A stretch of DNA of 64,000 nt. Source: Aphelenchoides besseyi. Its lineage: Eukaryota > Nematoda > Chromadorea > Rhabditida > Aphelenchoididae. Position 1 is the first letter of the stretch; each line of letters starts with the position of its first letter. The translations under genes were made by a program, and so were the position numbers. This document shows positions 22,240-35,000 of this stretch, piece by piece. Under the pieces are notes generated by a model, which had not been told where the DNA came from, searched no databases, and saw only the letters and a program-made list of their open reading frames with translations. Where the stretch lies: assembly GCA_024699855.1 (NCBI GenBank), contig JAMPIQ010000001.1, forward strand, positions 6,076,001 to 6,140,000. Direction: 5' to 3'.

Positions 22240-23199
22240 CGGAGCAAAATGATTATGTTGAAATCAAAAACAACGGCCATTTAATACCACTTCTTGATCT
22301 CATTGAACTCACCAGGTGTAGCGGTCGCAATTCGAATAGTCTCCAGAAGCAAAGTTTAATGATCAATATCCAGATCTCGCTTTTAATGTTTTGGCTTTTT
22401 GCAATTTTAATTGAACTCAAACTATTTTCAATCTTTTATTTAAACAGCCAGAAGTTGTCATCGATGGTTGTCGAATGAAAGAATGACAGTTGAACCTTTT
22501 AAGCATGAAGATCAATTTTTTGTTTGCTGTAGGGTTCAATTAAATGCACGTGTAGTTTGCCTTTGTCTGTTTAGATAGCTGTCCATCTGCTACACCGGAA
22601 AAGAATTGGAAGAAGGTAGTCTTGGGACTCTGAAGTGTTCGGTTGTATGACTATCTTTCTAATCAGCATCTCTAGAAAGGAGTTCAGTAAATTAATCCGC
22701 CAAGAGACTTCTGACTTATTCATTAGGTCGCTTTGAATCATTCAAAGATCAGAAAGTTAGTTGACCAACGAGCTCAGGAAAATCTGTTATGGTCAGCTCA
22801 ATCGAAAATTAGTGAATTTTTATAAAAAAGTTGACTTCAGCTTTTGATTCTCCAGTTCCGATCATTTAATACGACTTCGTTTATTTACGTTGCATCCCGA
22901 CTATTCCTGTTTCTATAGGCTTGTAGGATTTTTATCTCATCAAGGAACCAAATACGATTGACATCTCAGAAAGCTTTCGAGGAAGTGCGTGGTGATGAAA
23001 AAGTTAGTCTCGTGTGATCTTCACTTCAACACCGTTCCGAGTTGACATCCTCTCCAAGGTTTTGCTCATTCATTCTCTTCTTGCTGCAATAACTTGAGCT
23101 CCTTAAGTTACACATTGTCACTTTTAGAATCTTTTTATTGTTTGTACAACATTTGCTAGATTATTAACAATCAAATTTTAGTGCATTCATCAAACATAT
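22240..23199. other. intergenic; no gene seen
   Basis: AT-rich with only short frames and no splice-consistent coding pattern on either strand. Confidence 0.4.
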
Positions 23200-24007
23200 T
23201 CAAAGGCAACGACGATTATTCTTCGAACATTGGAGTGCGTATTGTGTCGGAGTATCGGAGCTCACTGTTTCCAGAGATTTGTGAATTGACTCTAACATCA
23301 ATTCAGCTTCTGTTTTAAATTCGGGCAGTTGAGTTCGCAACGTCGGTACTTGTTCTTCTGGAGTTTCTGGCAAATCGACAACAAAGCAGTGGTTTTGAGG
23401 ATTCAAATCAAAACGTTCGATCACTTTGCAGCGATCGAAGCCTTTTGCCTCTTCGAGAAAGCGTCTATGGTATGAACTTCTAAAGTTCAAGATAATCTAA
23501 CAAAAATGGAGTGTTGAACTTACCTTTTGTTAACATACAACCAAGTAGCACTCCTGTTCGGTGTGATTAGGAGAAAAAGGCTGTTTGGTTTGTTGATTTG
23601 CTGGCATATGTCTTCCAGAATGCTTTCAATACAAGTTGTTCTTGGGGCGAAAAACTGCTCAAGTTTCCCTGTTTCCAAGTTTACATGTGGGTGCCAAATT
23701 GGTGGGTCAAAAACAATTTCATGAACTTGTTTTCCACCATTCAAACGAAATTCCAATGTAATCTGTAGATCTTCGAATAACTTCAAATAGTTTCAACTTA
23801 CCGAAAACATGAGTTCTTTCTGAAGTGGCATCTTATACAAAATACCACACATCGCCATCGCAAGACGTCCACACTCTTATCGACCTTGTCTTCGACCAAA
23901 GTGGCTACGTGACCACTCGAATGGACCAAACGGCCTTCTTCGTCCAATTCCAATTTGGATTTCCATTCCTTCCAACGTTGAGTCAACTCGAACTTCAACG
24001 CTTCCAT
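23200..24007 (-). CDS. E2-variant (UBC-fold) protein, AKTIP/FTS-like
   Basis: Exons run from 24007 (MEALKFELTQRWKEWKSKLE) through MPLQKELMFS and ITLEFRLNGGKQVHEIVFD to PPIWHPHVNLETGKLEQFF, then SSYHRRFLEEAKGFDRC and a Gln/Glu-rich tail. The block FDPPIWHPHVN...GKL matches the FxPPxxHPNV strand of ubiquitin-conjugating enzymes, but no catalytic Cys follows at the usual place. That is the situation in E2 variants such as AKTIP/FTS, which also continue with a helix after the core. The junction near 23830-23880 is uncertain: the best reading uses an intron of about 51 nt with a GTCGAT donor. Assignment to AKTIP is tentative; it could be another RWD/UBC relative. Confidence 0.5.
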
Positions 24008-24009
24008 CG

Positions 24010-24960
24010 AGTTCGCTTGTGCCGTTGTTGTTGATTAAACTTGAAGCTAAAACAAACAACTTAATAATTTTAATAACAATAGAATAACGAAGCGTCTTCA
24101 ACTAAAACATCATAAGCTCAATCACATAAAGAAAAAAAAAGTTCCGTCTCTACGAGTCCAGATTAGGTCTCAAATTAAAAGTAGAAAATCACGCAACTTT
24201 CGAACAGATTCCTTCAGATCTCTCGATGTGTCTGCGTTCATTTGCCAATGGATCAACGACTTTAACTCCGGCTTTGAGTCAACTCTTGTCTATTGCTCAT
24301 CGAGTTTCGCGTCAAAGTTCGTTGTCCACTCGCAATTCAAATGCCAGAGCGTTACATTGCTGACAGTAAGCTCTGATAGACTCGCAAACACTGCAGGGCT
24401 GTAATTCTTCCAAAGGCATCTTACGAAAATTTTCCTTCCTCGCGGTCACAGAAATTCGCTCGATCATGGACGCCAAGCCCTATAGAAGAGCAAAAACGAT
24501 CTCTATCCTCACCTTCCTCATGACCCACTTTTCCTCCTCTCGAAAATCCCTTTTTCAAACCATTCACAAATTTACCTTTTTACATTGACACTCCTCTGTA
24601 CTGTTATCTCTATATGAGTCAGTGAATAACTTCTTTCAATATTCCACGAAATACAGTAAGAATACGTTTTACTTATTCGACTTTTCCTATTTCAAGCATA
24701 GTAATTGAAAATAAAGAGTTTGTAGAAATGTCAAAGCGCTAACCCAATAGTTGTAACTGGTCTAGTGATGGGTATTTAAAAGATGCCTCTTTGGCCCTGA
24801 TCACATTCACTTTGAAAAATCCCTTTTATTGTTATTAACTTTCAAACATCATGCTCTTAAAAACATTTATTGAGAACAATAGTTTTTGAGATCAATTAAC
24901 CAGTGCACATAACTGAGTCTATTGAAGTTCCCTAAAAACCGAAGATTAAACAACTACTTC
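24010..24960. other. intergenic; no gene seen
   Basis: No coding structure, no repeat and no recognisable regulatory element beyond general AT-richness. Confidence 0.4.
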
Positions 24961-24969
24961 GCTCTCAAC

Positions 24970-26893
24970 TCACTTTAATCGCAATCCTCCGTTGGCGTAA
25001 ATTCGTAGCAGAAAGAAACCGTTTCCGTTGGCTCGATGACAAAAGGGAACGAAGAGATAATGTCCGGGATGAATCTTCTTACGTTGAGATGACTGAAAAG
25101 TTTTGTTTGACGATTGCAAATCACAAAACTGCTTACAAGAAGACTGTACTGAATTTTGTTCAACGGAGCTTGACCTTGAAAGAACTTCAGTCCAAACTTC
25201 TTGTCTTGTCGAGCCTCCTCGCTTGTTAACGGAAAGATAACACAACCGGTCAGCAGCTCACTGAGTCCATGTTCACGTACGAACTTCTGAACGATTTGCC
25301 AAATGACAAGAATCCGCGATTTTCGATCGGAAATCGACTTCGAGTTTGCAGTTATCGTAACTACGTACTGGGGATTCAAATGAAAGATTCCTCTGATTAC
25401 TCCCTTAGGATATCCACCGCCGTTTGAGTTCCAATGATTCGACCACATTCCATCGGCCGGCGCGTATTCAAACGAGCATTTGGACGACGCGGTTGCCGGT
25501 TTTCCGTTCTCCGATTCGACCATGGTCTCCGGACCCAAATAACAACGATCGATGTTCTTAAAGAAGCAAACGAAATCTTCGAAGTCCATCCACCACTCGC
25601 CATTCAAGTCCCGATCCTGCAGTTCTCGACGTACTCGTGCATCGCGAACTGTTGACCATTCGATCGATTTCGATGCCCACGCGCCGTTCCATTCGACTCG
25701 GCCCCACGGATTTCGAATTCGCAACAATCGATGTTGTCGACGGTCTGCCGTTTCAACTATGCGAACTCCAGTAATCGAATAAGCGTGATTAGGCATCAAG
25801 CCCATGGAGTAGACGTCCACGAGCTCTCCATTTGAGTTCCTTATTCGTTTTCTCGACCCACTTTTTGCGCACAACAAAACTCCCAACTGAAATTCAATTA
25901 ACAGCTTTTCGTAGGCTTTGGCCAGCTGCGAGGGAGAACGATCGTGCCATAGGTTGAAGATCGAAATTCCGCCGGTGAGGTTTTGCATTGCAAAAGCCGA
26001 ATGTCCACCTGAAATTCCGTGTCCTATAGTTACGAGTTGAAGTCAAACCGTGAATGTTAGAATAACCACCGTAAAGCCTAAATTACATGATTATTTTGAT
26101 ATCAACATGCAACCAACTTTGAATACGCCTTTTCAACCAACGGAACCCAAAAGTGATGATACTGACGACTACGCGTGAATTTCAGTTTCTTCGTAAAAAC
26201 GTTGACCGGCAATCGATCGTCTGCAATGGAAGTTGTTTCGATTATTTTCCTCCCGACATACCGATTACAATCTCCAACCATTCACCGTATTGCCAGAAGC
26301 GAAAATGAAAGATTCCTTAAATTTCATACGACAATTAGTAGTCTCCAAGTTACCTGCGTAGTCCGGTCCAAAGCTCTGATTACGTGGAACGACTTTCGAG
26401 ATCAACGGCTCTCGATCAGCAATCAAACTCAACGGTGCCAAGAAGAAACAATCCCCCAACTACAATCGATTAAATCAACTCTGTGAGAACCTCACGTTGG
26501 TTTGTTGAATATCGTGACGAGAAGTTCGGCCGTTGTAGAACTCCGGTTTGGGCACAACCCTACAGAGTTTCATTAGCGAGCCTTGAATTCAAACTCACCT
26601 TCCCGGACGTCGCCATTCGGTCACCGGATGAATGGGAATCGCAATTTCGGGCGGATATTCAGGATCTTCAAAAAGTTTCTGCGACCTCAAACATCGTCGT
26701 TTCTCCGTCTCGTAGTCCAACGGTTTGAGTCCACGATTCGGGTATTTGGGGAATGCTTTTTGCTAATCGACCATTTGAGTTCCAGCCCAGCCCATCCACT
26801 TACCGTAAATTGTCGTTTGGTTCGAGCTCTTCGCAAACGTTTCTTTCCACGAATCTCCGGTTTCTGACGTCTGATGATTATGATGCGAAACAT
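24970..26893 (-). CDS. calpain (cysteine protease plus domain III, no EF-hands)
   Basis: Starts at 26893 with a basic leader (MFRIIIIRRQKPEIRGKKRL), then LFEDPEYPPEIAIP and TEWRRPG, the normal entry to the calpain core. The catalytic triad is complete: Cys in GDCFFLAPLSLIA, His in GLMPNHAYSITGVR and Asn in RIRNPWGRVEWNGAW. KLYGGYSNIHG and GGHSAFAMQNLTGG bridge the two halves. Domain III follows and ends in HPGHYLFVPFCHRANGNGFF-LLRIYANG before the stop at 24970. An in-frame read-through of the last intron (25093-25136) gives a longer but wrong C-terminus; the spliced frame carries the conserved PGxYxxVP block. No penta-EF-hand domain follows, so it is an atypical calpain as in many nematode clp genes. 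Calpains are intracellular calcium-dependent proteases. Confidence 0.9.
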
Positions 26894-27097
26894 CCTGATT
26901 AAAAGCCACTGAAGCGGATTAGAGCTGAACCTCAAGGAAAGCAATAAGCAAAACTGCCGAGTTCTTGAACACTCGGACCGATCGATTCGACTGATCAATG
27001 TCTACGAGTTTATTGGAAAGCGTTCGGTTTACAGGTGTCTGATTATGATGTTCTGTTTGACGAAAGAAGTTGAATAATTTAAGAGCAAGAAGTCAAC

Positions 27098-28245
27098 TCA
27101 TGAGCTTCGACCACTGAAATACGAGTGCATGCGGTCGGCAACTTCCAAAACTTGTTTGGCGCTGAAGCGCATTTGTGGATCGTTGCAAATGCAATTGGAG
27201 ATGAGAAGACGCAACTGAAACAACACCATCAAATCCGACTGTCGCGTCGAACTCACTTGTGTGGAATACAAATTCGATGGAATTGGCGGGTAGTCACAAC
27301 GTTCGATCTTCCGACACAACGCGTACAAGTTCATTTTCTCGGCATAGAAAGGCGACTGCAAAGCGGCCATCTGAACAAGCTGATGGTCACTCCGTGAGTC
27401 TTTTCATACCTCGTAAAGCAAACAACCAACACTCCAGATGTCCGACTTGAAATTGTAACCGATCTCGTTCATACGTTCCGGCGACCTGAGCTTCTCAGAT
27501 ATTTTAGGACTTTCAACTATTGACTTACATGTAATAAGGCGTCCCAACGATGGAATGGGCTTGAGCAGTTTGTTGACTGAAGAAACGTCCGAGGCCCAGA
27601 TCGCCCAACTTGGCGACACCGTTGGTCGTAATGAAGACGTTTGCTGGCTTAATGTCTGAAGACTCGAATGAACACTAATTGGAAGTTCGAAACTGACCAC
27701 GATGCATAATCGACTCGGAGTGCATGTATTCGAGACCACGAATGATTTGCACAAAATACTTCCAAATCGCTCGTTCCGGCAACAAACGATACTTCTTCTT
27801 GAACTGCTGAAACACACCAAATGAACCAGCGATCACTTCTCGACTACCTTCAACAAAACGTGCAAATCACCGGCATCTGCTAACTCCAAAACAATGTAGT
27901 AGCAGCGACCGTGTGCTGTCATGTCGTAGAAGGAAGTGTAATAGCGAATGATGTTCACGTGTTTGAGTTTGTGCAAAAGATTGATCTCTTTATCGAAGTC
28001 TTGTTGAGCTTTTTCGTCCTTCATTGTACTCGGCTAAAGATGACATAAGAGTTGGAGCCTCAAAGTCAACATACTTGAATTTGTTTCAACGCGAAAGGCT
28101 CATTGGTTGCACACAATTTTGCCGCATAACAGACAGCAAATTGACCACGACCCAACTTCTTTAAGTCGCGAAAGTCGCTCAACTTCAAATCCCGAAATCG
28201 ATCGTTTTTCGCGGCCGCATCGTCCAAACGCGACGAATTGTACAT
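27098..28245 (-). CDS. nekl-3-like: NEK6/NEK7-type mitotic kinase
   Basis: Minus-strand exons from 28245 give MYNSSRLDD..., [16 protein letters not shown] (Gly loop), FALKQIQ (Lys), [31 protein letters not shown] (hinge), [18 protein letters not shown] (catalytic loop), [10 protein letters not shown] (DFG replaced by DLG as usual in NEKs), [30 protein letters not shown] and [11 protein letters not shown]. The activation loop keeps the Ser that NEK9 phosphorylates in NEK6/7. It is a kinase domain with almost no tail, the NEK6/7 layout; C. elegans NEKL-3 is the counterpart and works in molting and endocytosis. The start follows CAG directly, suggesting a trans-splice or upstream non-coding exon. 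Confidence 0.93.
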
Positions 28246-29066
28246 CTGAGTCGAACGTCTGGTTAACTAAAACAGACGCGTAATGACCGTGGGACATAGA
28301 CAAATGGAACACTACGTACAAGAAGCCAATGAAGAGCATTTTTGGGTTCCCACAGCTCGGAAAAGGAACGTTCCACTGACTTACGTTTATGCGAAGGTTC
28401 GGTTTTGTCATCACGTTGTGCTATCGAAATTCGTTTCTGTGCCCGTGAAAACGCGGTAGTTTTTGTACGAACCCTAGGGTTGTTAAGCAACAAAACGGCG
28501 AGCAGACGAATCCGATTCAAATTGTCCACAACGACGGTCATCGTCTCGTGAACGTTCTTTTCAAAGCTGTGGGTGGCAGGAAAGAAGGTTTCGCAAATCC
28601 TACAAAATTCGAAAAGTTTTGTAAACAAAATGGTCAAAAAACGTGTAGCAAAAAGCATTGAGCAATCGAATTTGGTTGAGCTCTCGAAGGACCACAGCCT
28701 GTGAAGAGTCGCCTTGACGACTATACCAAACGACATGTGAAAATGAAAGAGCACGGAAATGAAACCAAAAGTTTGAGATGGCGACTCTCCGACGACTTTT
28801 ATGCTATGAACTCAACACACCAATCAATCACTTGCGTCGCGGTTTCGATGCGACGGCTGATAACTCGGACAGTTTCCGAGTGTTCGTAATCGAATTGCAA
28901 TTAGCAAACTGTTTATTGTAAGTTCTACAAAAGATCGACGGGTCAGAAACGTGAAGTGTGCAGCCGACACGCTTCCGAATCGTCGTTTTCGTGGAAGATA
29001 ACCGCATAAAACTGGAGAAGGCGGTGGGCTTTTGATTAGAAATGGAACAACGAGATGAGGCTTCCA
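28246..29066. other. intergenic between NEK and myosin 3' end
   Basis: I find no gene. Several open frames overlap on the two strands but none has motifs or consistent splice sites. Confidence 0.4.
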
Positions 29067-32000
29067 TTACGCCATGGTGTTCGACTTCATGACTTGTGAT
29101 CGTGAGCGCATTCGAACCAACGACGTTTCGGCTGTGTCAGCACGTTCTTCGGCGGTATCCAATGCCGATTGCATTTGACGATATTTGGCCAAATTAACGT
29201 TTGCTGCTTCCTCCTAAAGTCATTGATTACCGTCGTAGAAGGCCAGAAACCAACCGCTTCTTCAATTTGTTTTCGTTGTTGTTTGATTTTGGTTTGAAGC
29301 TTTTCGACCAAATCGCAAAGTTTGTTGTACGTCTTGCGCTCTTCATCAACTTGGAACAAGATTTCACGAGCTCGGCGATCGGCTTTGCCCAAGTTCTTCG
29401 ACGCATCAGCGTAGCGACGTTGTTCGCCTTCCAATTCGCTTTCAATTCGTTTCAATGTCTCTTCCAATTTGGCAACGATCTTCGCTCCGCCCTTCAACGC
29501 CGAAGCTTCGGCCTCGTCCACACGTTGACTCATGTCCTAAAAAAAGTGTTGAGAATGAATGATAATTGTTCGAAGGCCCATCACCACCAATAACGATTAA
29601 GTACAATAGCTGACTATTAGTGCACTCGGTCCGCTTTTTAGTTCACACAAACGAGTGCACAACAGCAAGTGGGTGAAACATCAGTGCTAGTGCTTACCTT
29701 ATGAGCTGCGGAGACATCGTAATTACTCAACGCATTCAACAGGCTCTAAAAAGGGTAATACAAGGATAAGTTTTTAGGTAAGGAAGGACCGACTGCACCA
29801 ATAGCCAAAATCAACTACCTATCGGCTAAACTCTGCTTAACAAAAGTCTTCTATTCTACTGCTAACAGTTCTAAACACTTAAACTGACCTTGCATTGAAA
29901 CTCGAGAGCTTTTCGTACACGATCGATTTGGTTTGAACGATCTTGTTCGTGTCGCAATTCTTCGGCCAAACGAGACGCTTCAGCCGCCGCAATTTTACCG
30001 CGATTCAACGCCGCGTCGACTTCGCTGGTCGCTTCACTAACATCCGACTAAACGCAAATCAACCAATTCAATCGATTGTAGAACTTACACGCAACAATGC
30101 AAACTCTGCATCCAATTTGCTCTTAGTCGTGGCCAAGATTTGATTTTCGGACGAAAGATCGTTGTTTTGAATCTGCAAGTCGTTCAAATCCGCTTCCAAC
30201 TGTTTTCTGGCGCGTTGCAACTGAAAAAGTTGAAATAGTCAAAGGAAACCGAACACTCTCACTCACTGCTTCAATGTTGGCAACCAACTCTTCTTGCTCC
30301 TGTTTCGCAGTAACCAGCTTCTTTTCGGTGGTGATGTAGTTCTCGCGGAATTCTTCGGCCTTTCGTTGCTCTTCATCGATGGTCTTTTGAATTTCGCGAA
30401 CTTGATCGCCGTAGCGTCGAACATTTCGTTGAGCTTCTTCGTTGGCACGTTGAGCATGGTCGAGAGCAATTTGCAACTCCTTAAAATACTTCGATTGTTA
30501 GCCATTCAAATTCCCGTTCATTAGTGTGCGTGCAAATTGAAATTAAAAAAGTTGGCTCGGGGTTGCCATTTAAATGAAAAAACGGGGCTGCTTAGCTGGG
30601 AATAAGGTTGAGTTGACATCCATAGCGCTAAAAACTTACGCTGATATCTGCATCGAGTTTTCGTTTAATTCGTGACAATTCTTCTTTTGCTCTTGTCTCC
30701 TGAAGTCGATAGAGTTAGCATTCGGAAGGTCGACAACTCACTTGTTCCAAAGTAGCTTGCATCGAGTCCATGGCACGTTGGTGGTTCTTACGCGTATTCT
30801 CAAACTCCTCCTCTTTCTCTTGAAGTCGTTTTTCGATTTCCGATCGAATTTGATTCATTTCAACTTGCGAGCGAAGAACCTTCGATTCCTCGGTCTCTAG
30901 CGCGGCTTCGGCTTCATCGAGAGCGTGTTGAAGTTCTGATTTTTCGACTTCTAATCGTCGTTGAGATTTTGTCAACTCATGAATGTTACGGCCGCCTTCG
31001 TTCAATGATTCCTATAGCTACTTTTAATCGTTTGGCAACACAATTGAACTCACCTGTAATTCTCGGACTTCTTGTGTTAACTGTTTGTTTTCACGTCTTA
31101 GTCCCTCGACTTGTTCGTTCAGTGAGTCTTGATTGGTTCGCAAACGATGCGCCTCCATCGATTGGTTTCGAGCTTCGCGTTGTGCGGCGTCGAGCTCGTT
31201 TTGGAGGTCGTCGGCCTTATGTCGCCACTCCTCAACAATTTTATCAAATGCTCGTTGTTTCTTTTCGAACTGTGCCGCTTGTTGACCCAAAATGTCGGCT
31301 TCGGTGCGGGCAGCATCAGCTTCGTTGGATAGGCGGGCTTTTGTTTTCTCCAAGTTGTTTAAACGGGCACTTGCAGAGTCCAAATCGTTTTGAAGTTCAG
31401 CGATCTGTTGAAGTTGTTTGCGTCGCAGCTCGTCAGCATCATCGGCCGATACCATTCCTTCTGATTCGTAGCGAGATCGCCACTGTTGAATTTCGGCTTG
31501 TTCACGATTCAACTGACGAATCAAATCCGATTTGCTGGCAATCTCCTCCTCCAACGAGTCGCTGGAAATAAGGGCAAGCAATCAACAAGCAAAAGCGTTC
31601 AATTACCGAATTTGGTCCAACTCGTGTTGCAGGTTCTTGCTCAAGATGTTCAACGATTGTTTTTCGCGAATCTCTTCAGCCGCCAAACGTTTGAACTCTT
31701 CGGCTTGCGCGGCGTATTGAGCTTTCAATCGAGTTGTTGCGGTGATGTTCGCTTCCAACTCCTCCAATTGACGTGCCAACTCACCGTTTTCACTCTACAA
31801 AATAACCGATAACAGAATCAATAGTAAACTCACTTGTAGACGCGATTTCTGAGTTCCAATATCATGGATTTGTCGTTGTTGTTCGTCGTTTTTCATTCGC
31901 AACTCAACCAACTGGGCTTCGAAGGCCTTGGCGTGACGTTCGAATTCGACTCGTTGTTTGGCTTCGTCGTCGAGTGTGTAGTTCGCTTCGTCCAACTGTT

Positions 32001-35000
32001 TTTGCAGGTGGGCACGTTCCTTGTCGGTACGATTGCGCATACGCATAATCTAAACATCCGGTGTGGTTCTTTACAAAACGGTTAGTTTACCTGTTCGATT
32101 TGTTCGGTTAACTCCATCGAAATGTCTTGGCCTTTCTTCTTCAAGACCTGAGATTGCGATTCAAAGTTCATGTTCAATTGCTAAACAACAGTTAGTGAAA
32201 TAAAATCGTATAGCTAACATCTAATTCACGACGCAATTTGGCCAACTCATTATCTTTCTTCTTGTTCAAGTCCATTTGACTCATTGTGGCACCGCCCTGA
32301 TGTCCGAGTTGCTCTTGAAGTTCGTCGATTTCCTGCTGCAATTCGGTCTTCGAGCGTTCGGAACGAGCACGAGCTTGACGTTCGTTCTCCACTTCAGCTT
32401 CCAACTCGCTTTGTCGGGCTTGCAATTCCTGAAATTAAGACGCTTATGAGTGTTTTTATTAATAAAAAAATGTTAAAAAGCAAACTTTAACCGAAAGTAG
32501 AATTCAACCGGGTACTTGGGTGGAAATTTTAAGACCATTCGCTCAAGTGACTTTGCAGTAAATGGAAATGTGGGCGATGTTTAAAATCAGACCACGTACT
32601 TGACGCCAGGCGATGAGAACATTTGATAGGTGGTAGAGTATCCATGAAACTGTAGCCTTTGCAGCTATTCTTCCCACGGGTTCTATGGTTGATTACTGAG
32701 GACAATTTGGAAAGGGCGTTTTGACCGTCTTTATTAATGAAACATCATTTGAAACAGCATTCAATGTGTTCCTTGCAAATAGAACTCGCTTCACAGGTCA
32801 TGAACAGAATTTGCAAGGGTTTGAGGCCTGGTGGGAAATCTTTGAACAAGGACGTTTTCCGACGACTAGAAAACAAAAATCGCGTATTCAGAATTCCCAT
32901 CTGCCTAAGAAAACAAACAAAGCATCGAGTAAAACACGTAAGTCGAATCATAATTCCTGTTCATTTAAGTAACAAATGACATTTCAGAACAAGATCCGGT
33001 CGTCGACAGTGATCCAGAAGATACCCAATTTTTGGATGTCGATGACACCACTACCGTTTCTAATGAACATGACAAATTGAACTTGAAAAACGGCCCAGTC
33101 ATTTTTGTAGGAAGCTGATTTGAACTCAACGCGGTCGAATTTTGCATTCGGTTTGTTTTGGAGCTTATTTTCTTGGTGTGTACAAACTTATAAAAAACTT
33201 TTAAAAATTTGCATACTGAATGATTAATTTGTCTGCTACTGTTTGCACTATCTTGTTAGCTTTTTAAAGCTCATGTGTCTTTATGACCTTCGAGTAACTT
33301 TCCGAACCTTTAGCCCTACTAATATAGATAATAACAAATAACTGACCTTAAGTTGACGGTTCAATTTACCACTAAGCACACTCGCATCCTCAAGTTTAAT
33401 GCTTAGACCGTACAAATCGGCTTCCTTGCGTCGTAAACTGTTTTCGGCGTCTTGGCGTTGTTTTGTCAATTCGTCAAGACTCTCTCTTGCGATACGAACT
33501 TCTCCTGCAGATATATAATGCTTATTGGTCTACGGCATCGGTGATTACCTTCGAGCTTTCGCTTGTTCTTTTCGGTCTCCGCACGCACGTGTCGTTCACG
33601 TTCCAATTCGCTTTCAACGTTCTAAGTTCACAGATAATAACTTGAAAATATTTGAACTCACTTCCAAAGCGTCTTGAAGTTTTTTACGAAGTAATTGCTC
33701 GGAATTCGAACGTTCTTCTTCGGATTGCATGTCATCCAAATACTTTTTGTTCATTTCCTCTTGGTTCTTCAGTTCACGTTCCAATTTTTGAACGGTCATT
33801 TCCTGAACACTTGAAAGTAAATGGTCGTCTAATCAACCCACTTGTTTATGCAGCTCGTCCATAACGGCGCGAATTTGACTTTCCAATTGAGCTTTTCCAG
33901 CCTCGGCCTTTTTCAATGTCAGGTCCATTTCGTTGACGTTTCGTTTCAAACTCTCACACTCGTGTTCGACCTTCTTCTTTTGAGCCTGAACCGCTTGGGT
34001 CTCTTCTTCGGCACGAACAAGTTGTTGATTAACCTACGATCGTTGAAATCACACCCCTTCCGTTCAACTCACTTGTTCCATTGTACTGTGGAGTTGTTCT
34101 TTTGCGGCACTCAAACCGTTCAAACGTTCTTGAATTTCTTGGGACTTTCCCTTCGTGTTCTCGACTGCTTTGTACAAATCTTCGCGTTCCGCTTTCATTT
34201 TCGTGGTTTCTTCTTCCAAACGTTTTCGCAACTCGGTTTCTTTGATCAAGTTCTCCTTCGCGGATCCCAACTCCTCAGTCAACTTCTCCAGACGTTCCTG
34301 CTCTTTGCCCTTGGCCAACAGGGGTTTCACGCGACCTTAAACGGGTGTTAATTGTTGCAAAATGAGTGAACATACCGAGGAGTTTAAACCAAAGCGTAAA
34401 ATCGTATAAAGATTAATTAAAAGTACATTGAACATGAAGATTAATGGAAATTTAATTGAAATTGAAACAAATCCGTTTACTTTTCCCATTTTTCCGCAAA
34501 TTTTTGGAGACAAGTCGGAGGTGAATGAGTCACCATCGCCGTTAACGATCTGTTTATCGTATTGCCGCACTTCCGCACTCGCGCACTCCGTTCGCTACTC
34601 TTTTGGCCGTTCTGCCGATTTTTGGGCGTCGTTTTCGATTCGAATTGTAGCGACTGTCATTGCTTTTGAGTGCTGCTATTTGCTTTTGCATTCTTCCTAC
34701 TTTTTCTTGTTGTCCCAATTTCAATCAATGTCTTCTAAGGACAAATACAAAGTTCAATCGGATTTGATCAGAAAGTAGGATTATGGTCACTTTTTTTCTT
34801 TTTTTAATTTTAGTGCTAACAGACGAAAGAAAGCAGCTCTCGAGGAATATCAATTCGACAGCCGATTCCCGCTTTCCTTTAAATCCTCGGACAGAAGAAA
34901 TACCGTTTTCATCAACGAAGATCATGTTCTCAAAACTTCCTGGAACGCTGCTCTTCGCTATTGCTTCGATTCCAGTCTTTCTCTGGAAGATTCCAGCATT

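Noticed and set aside
24975..25136. Calpain C-terminus read through the last intron (ending TPTEDCD)
   Set aside because: The spliced frame carries the conserved domain III block HPGHYLFVPF and FLLRIY, so the read-through end is not the main product.
29201..34351. Phe/Leu-rich + strand frames opposite the myosin rod
   Set aside because: Complement of Glu/Lys/Gln-rich coiled coil always gives Phe/Leu/Ser-rich frames; no start, splice or polyadenylation context.
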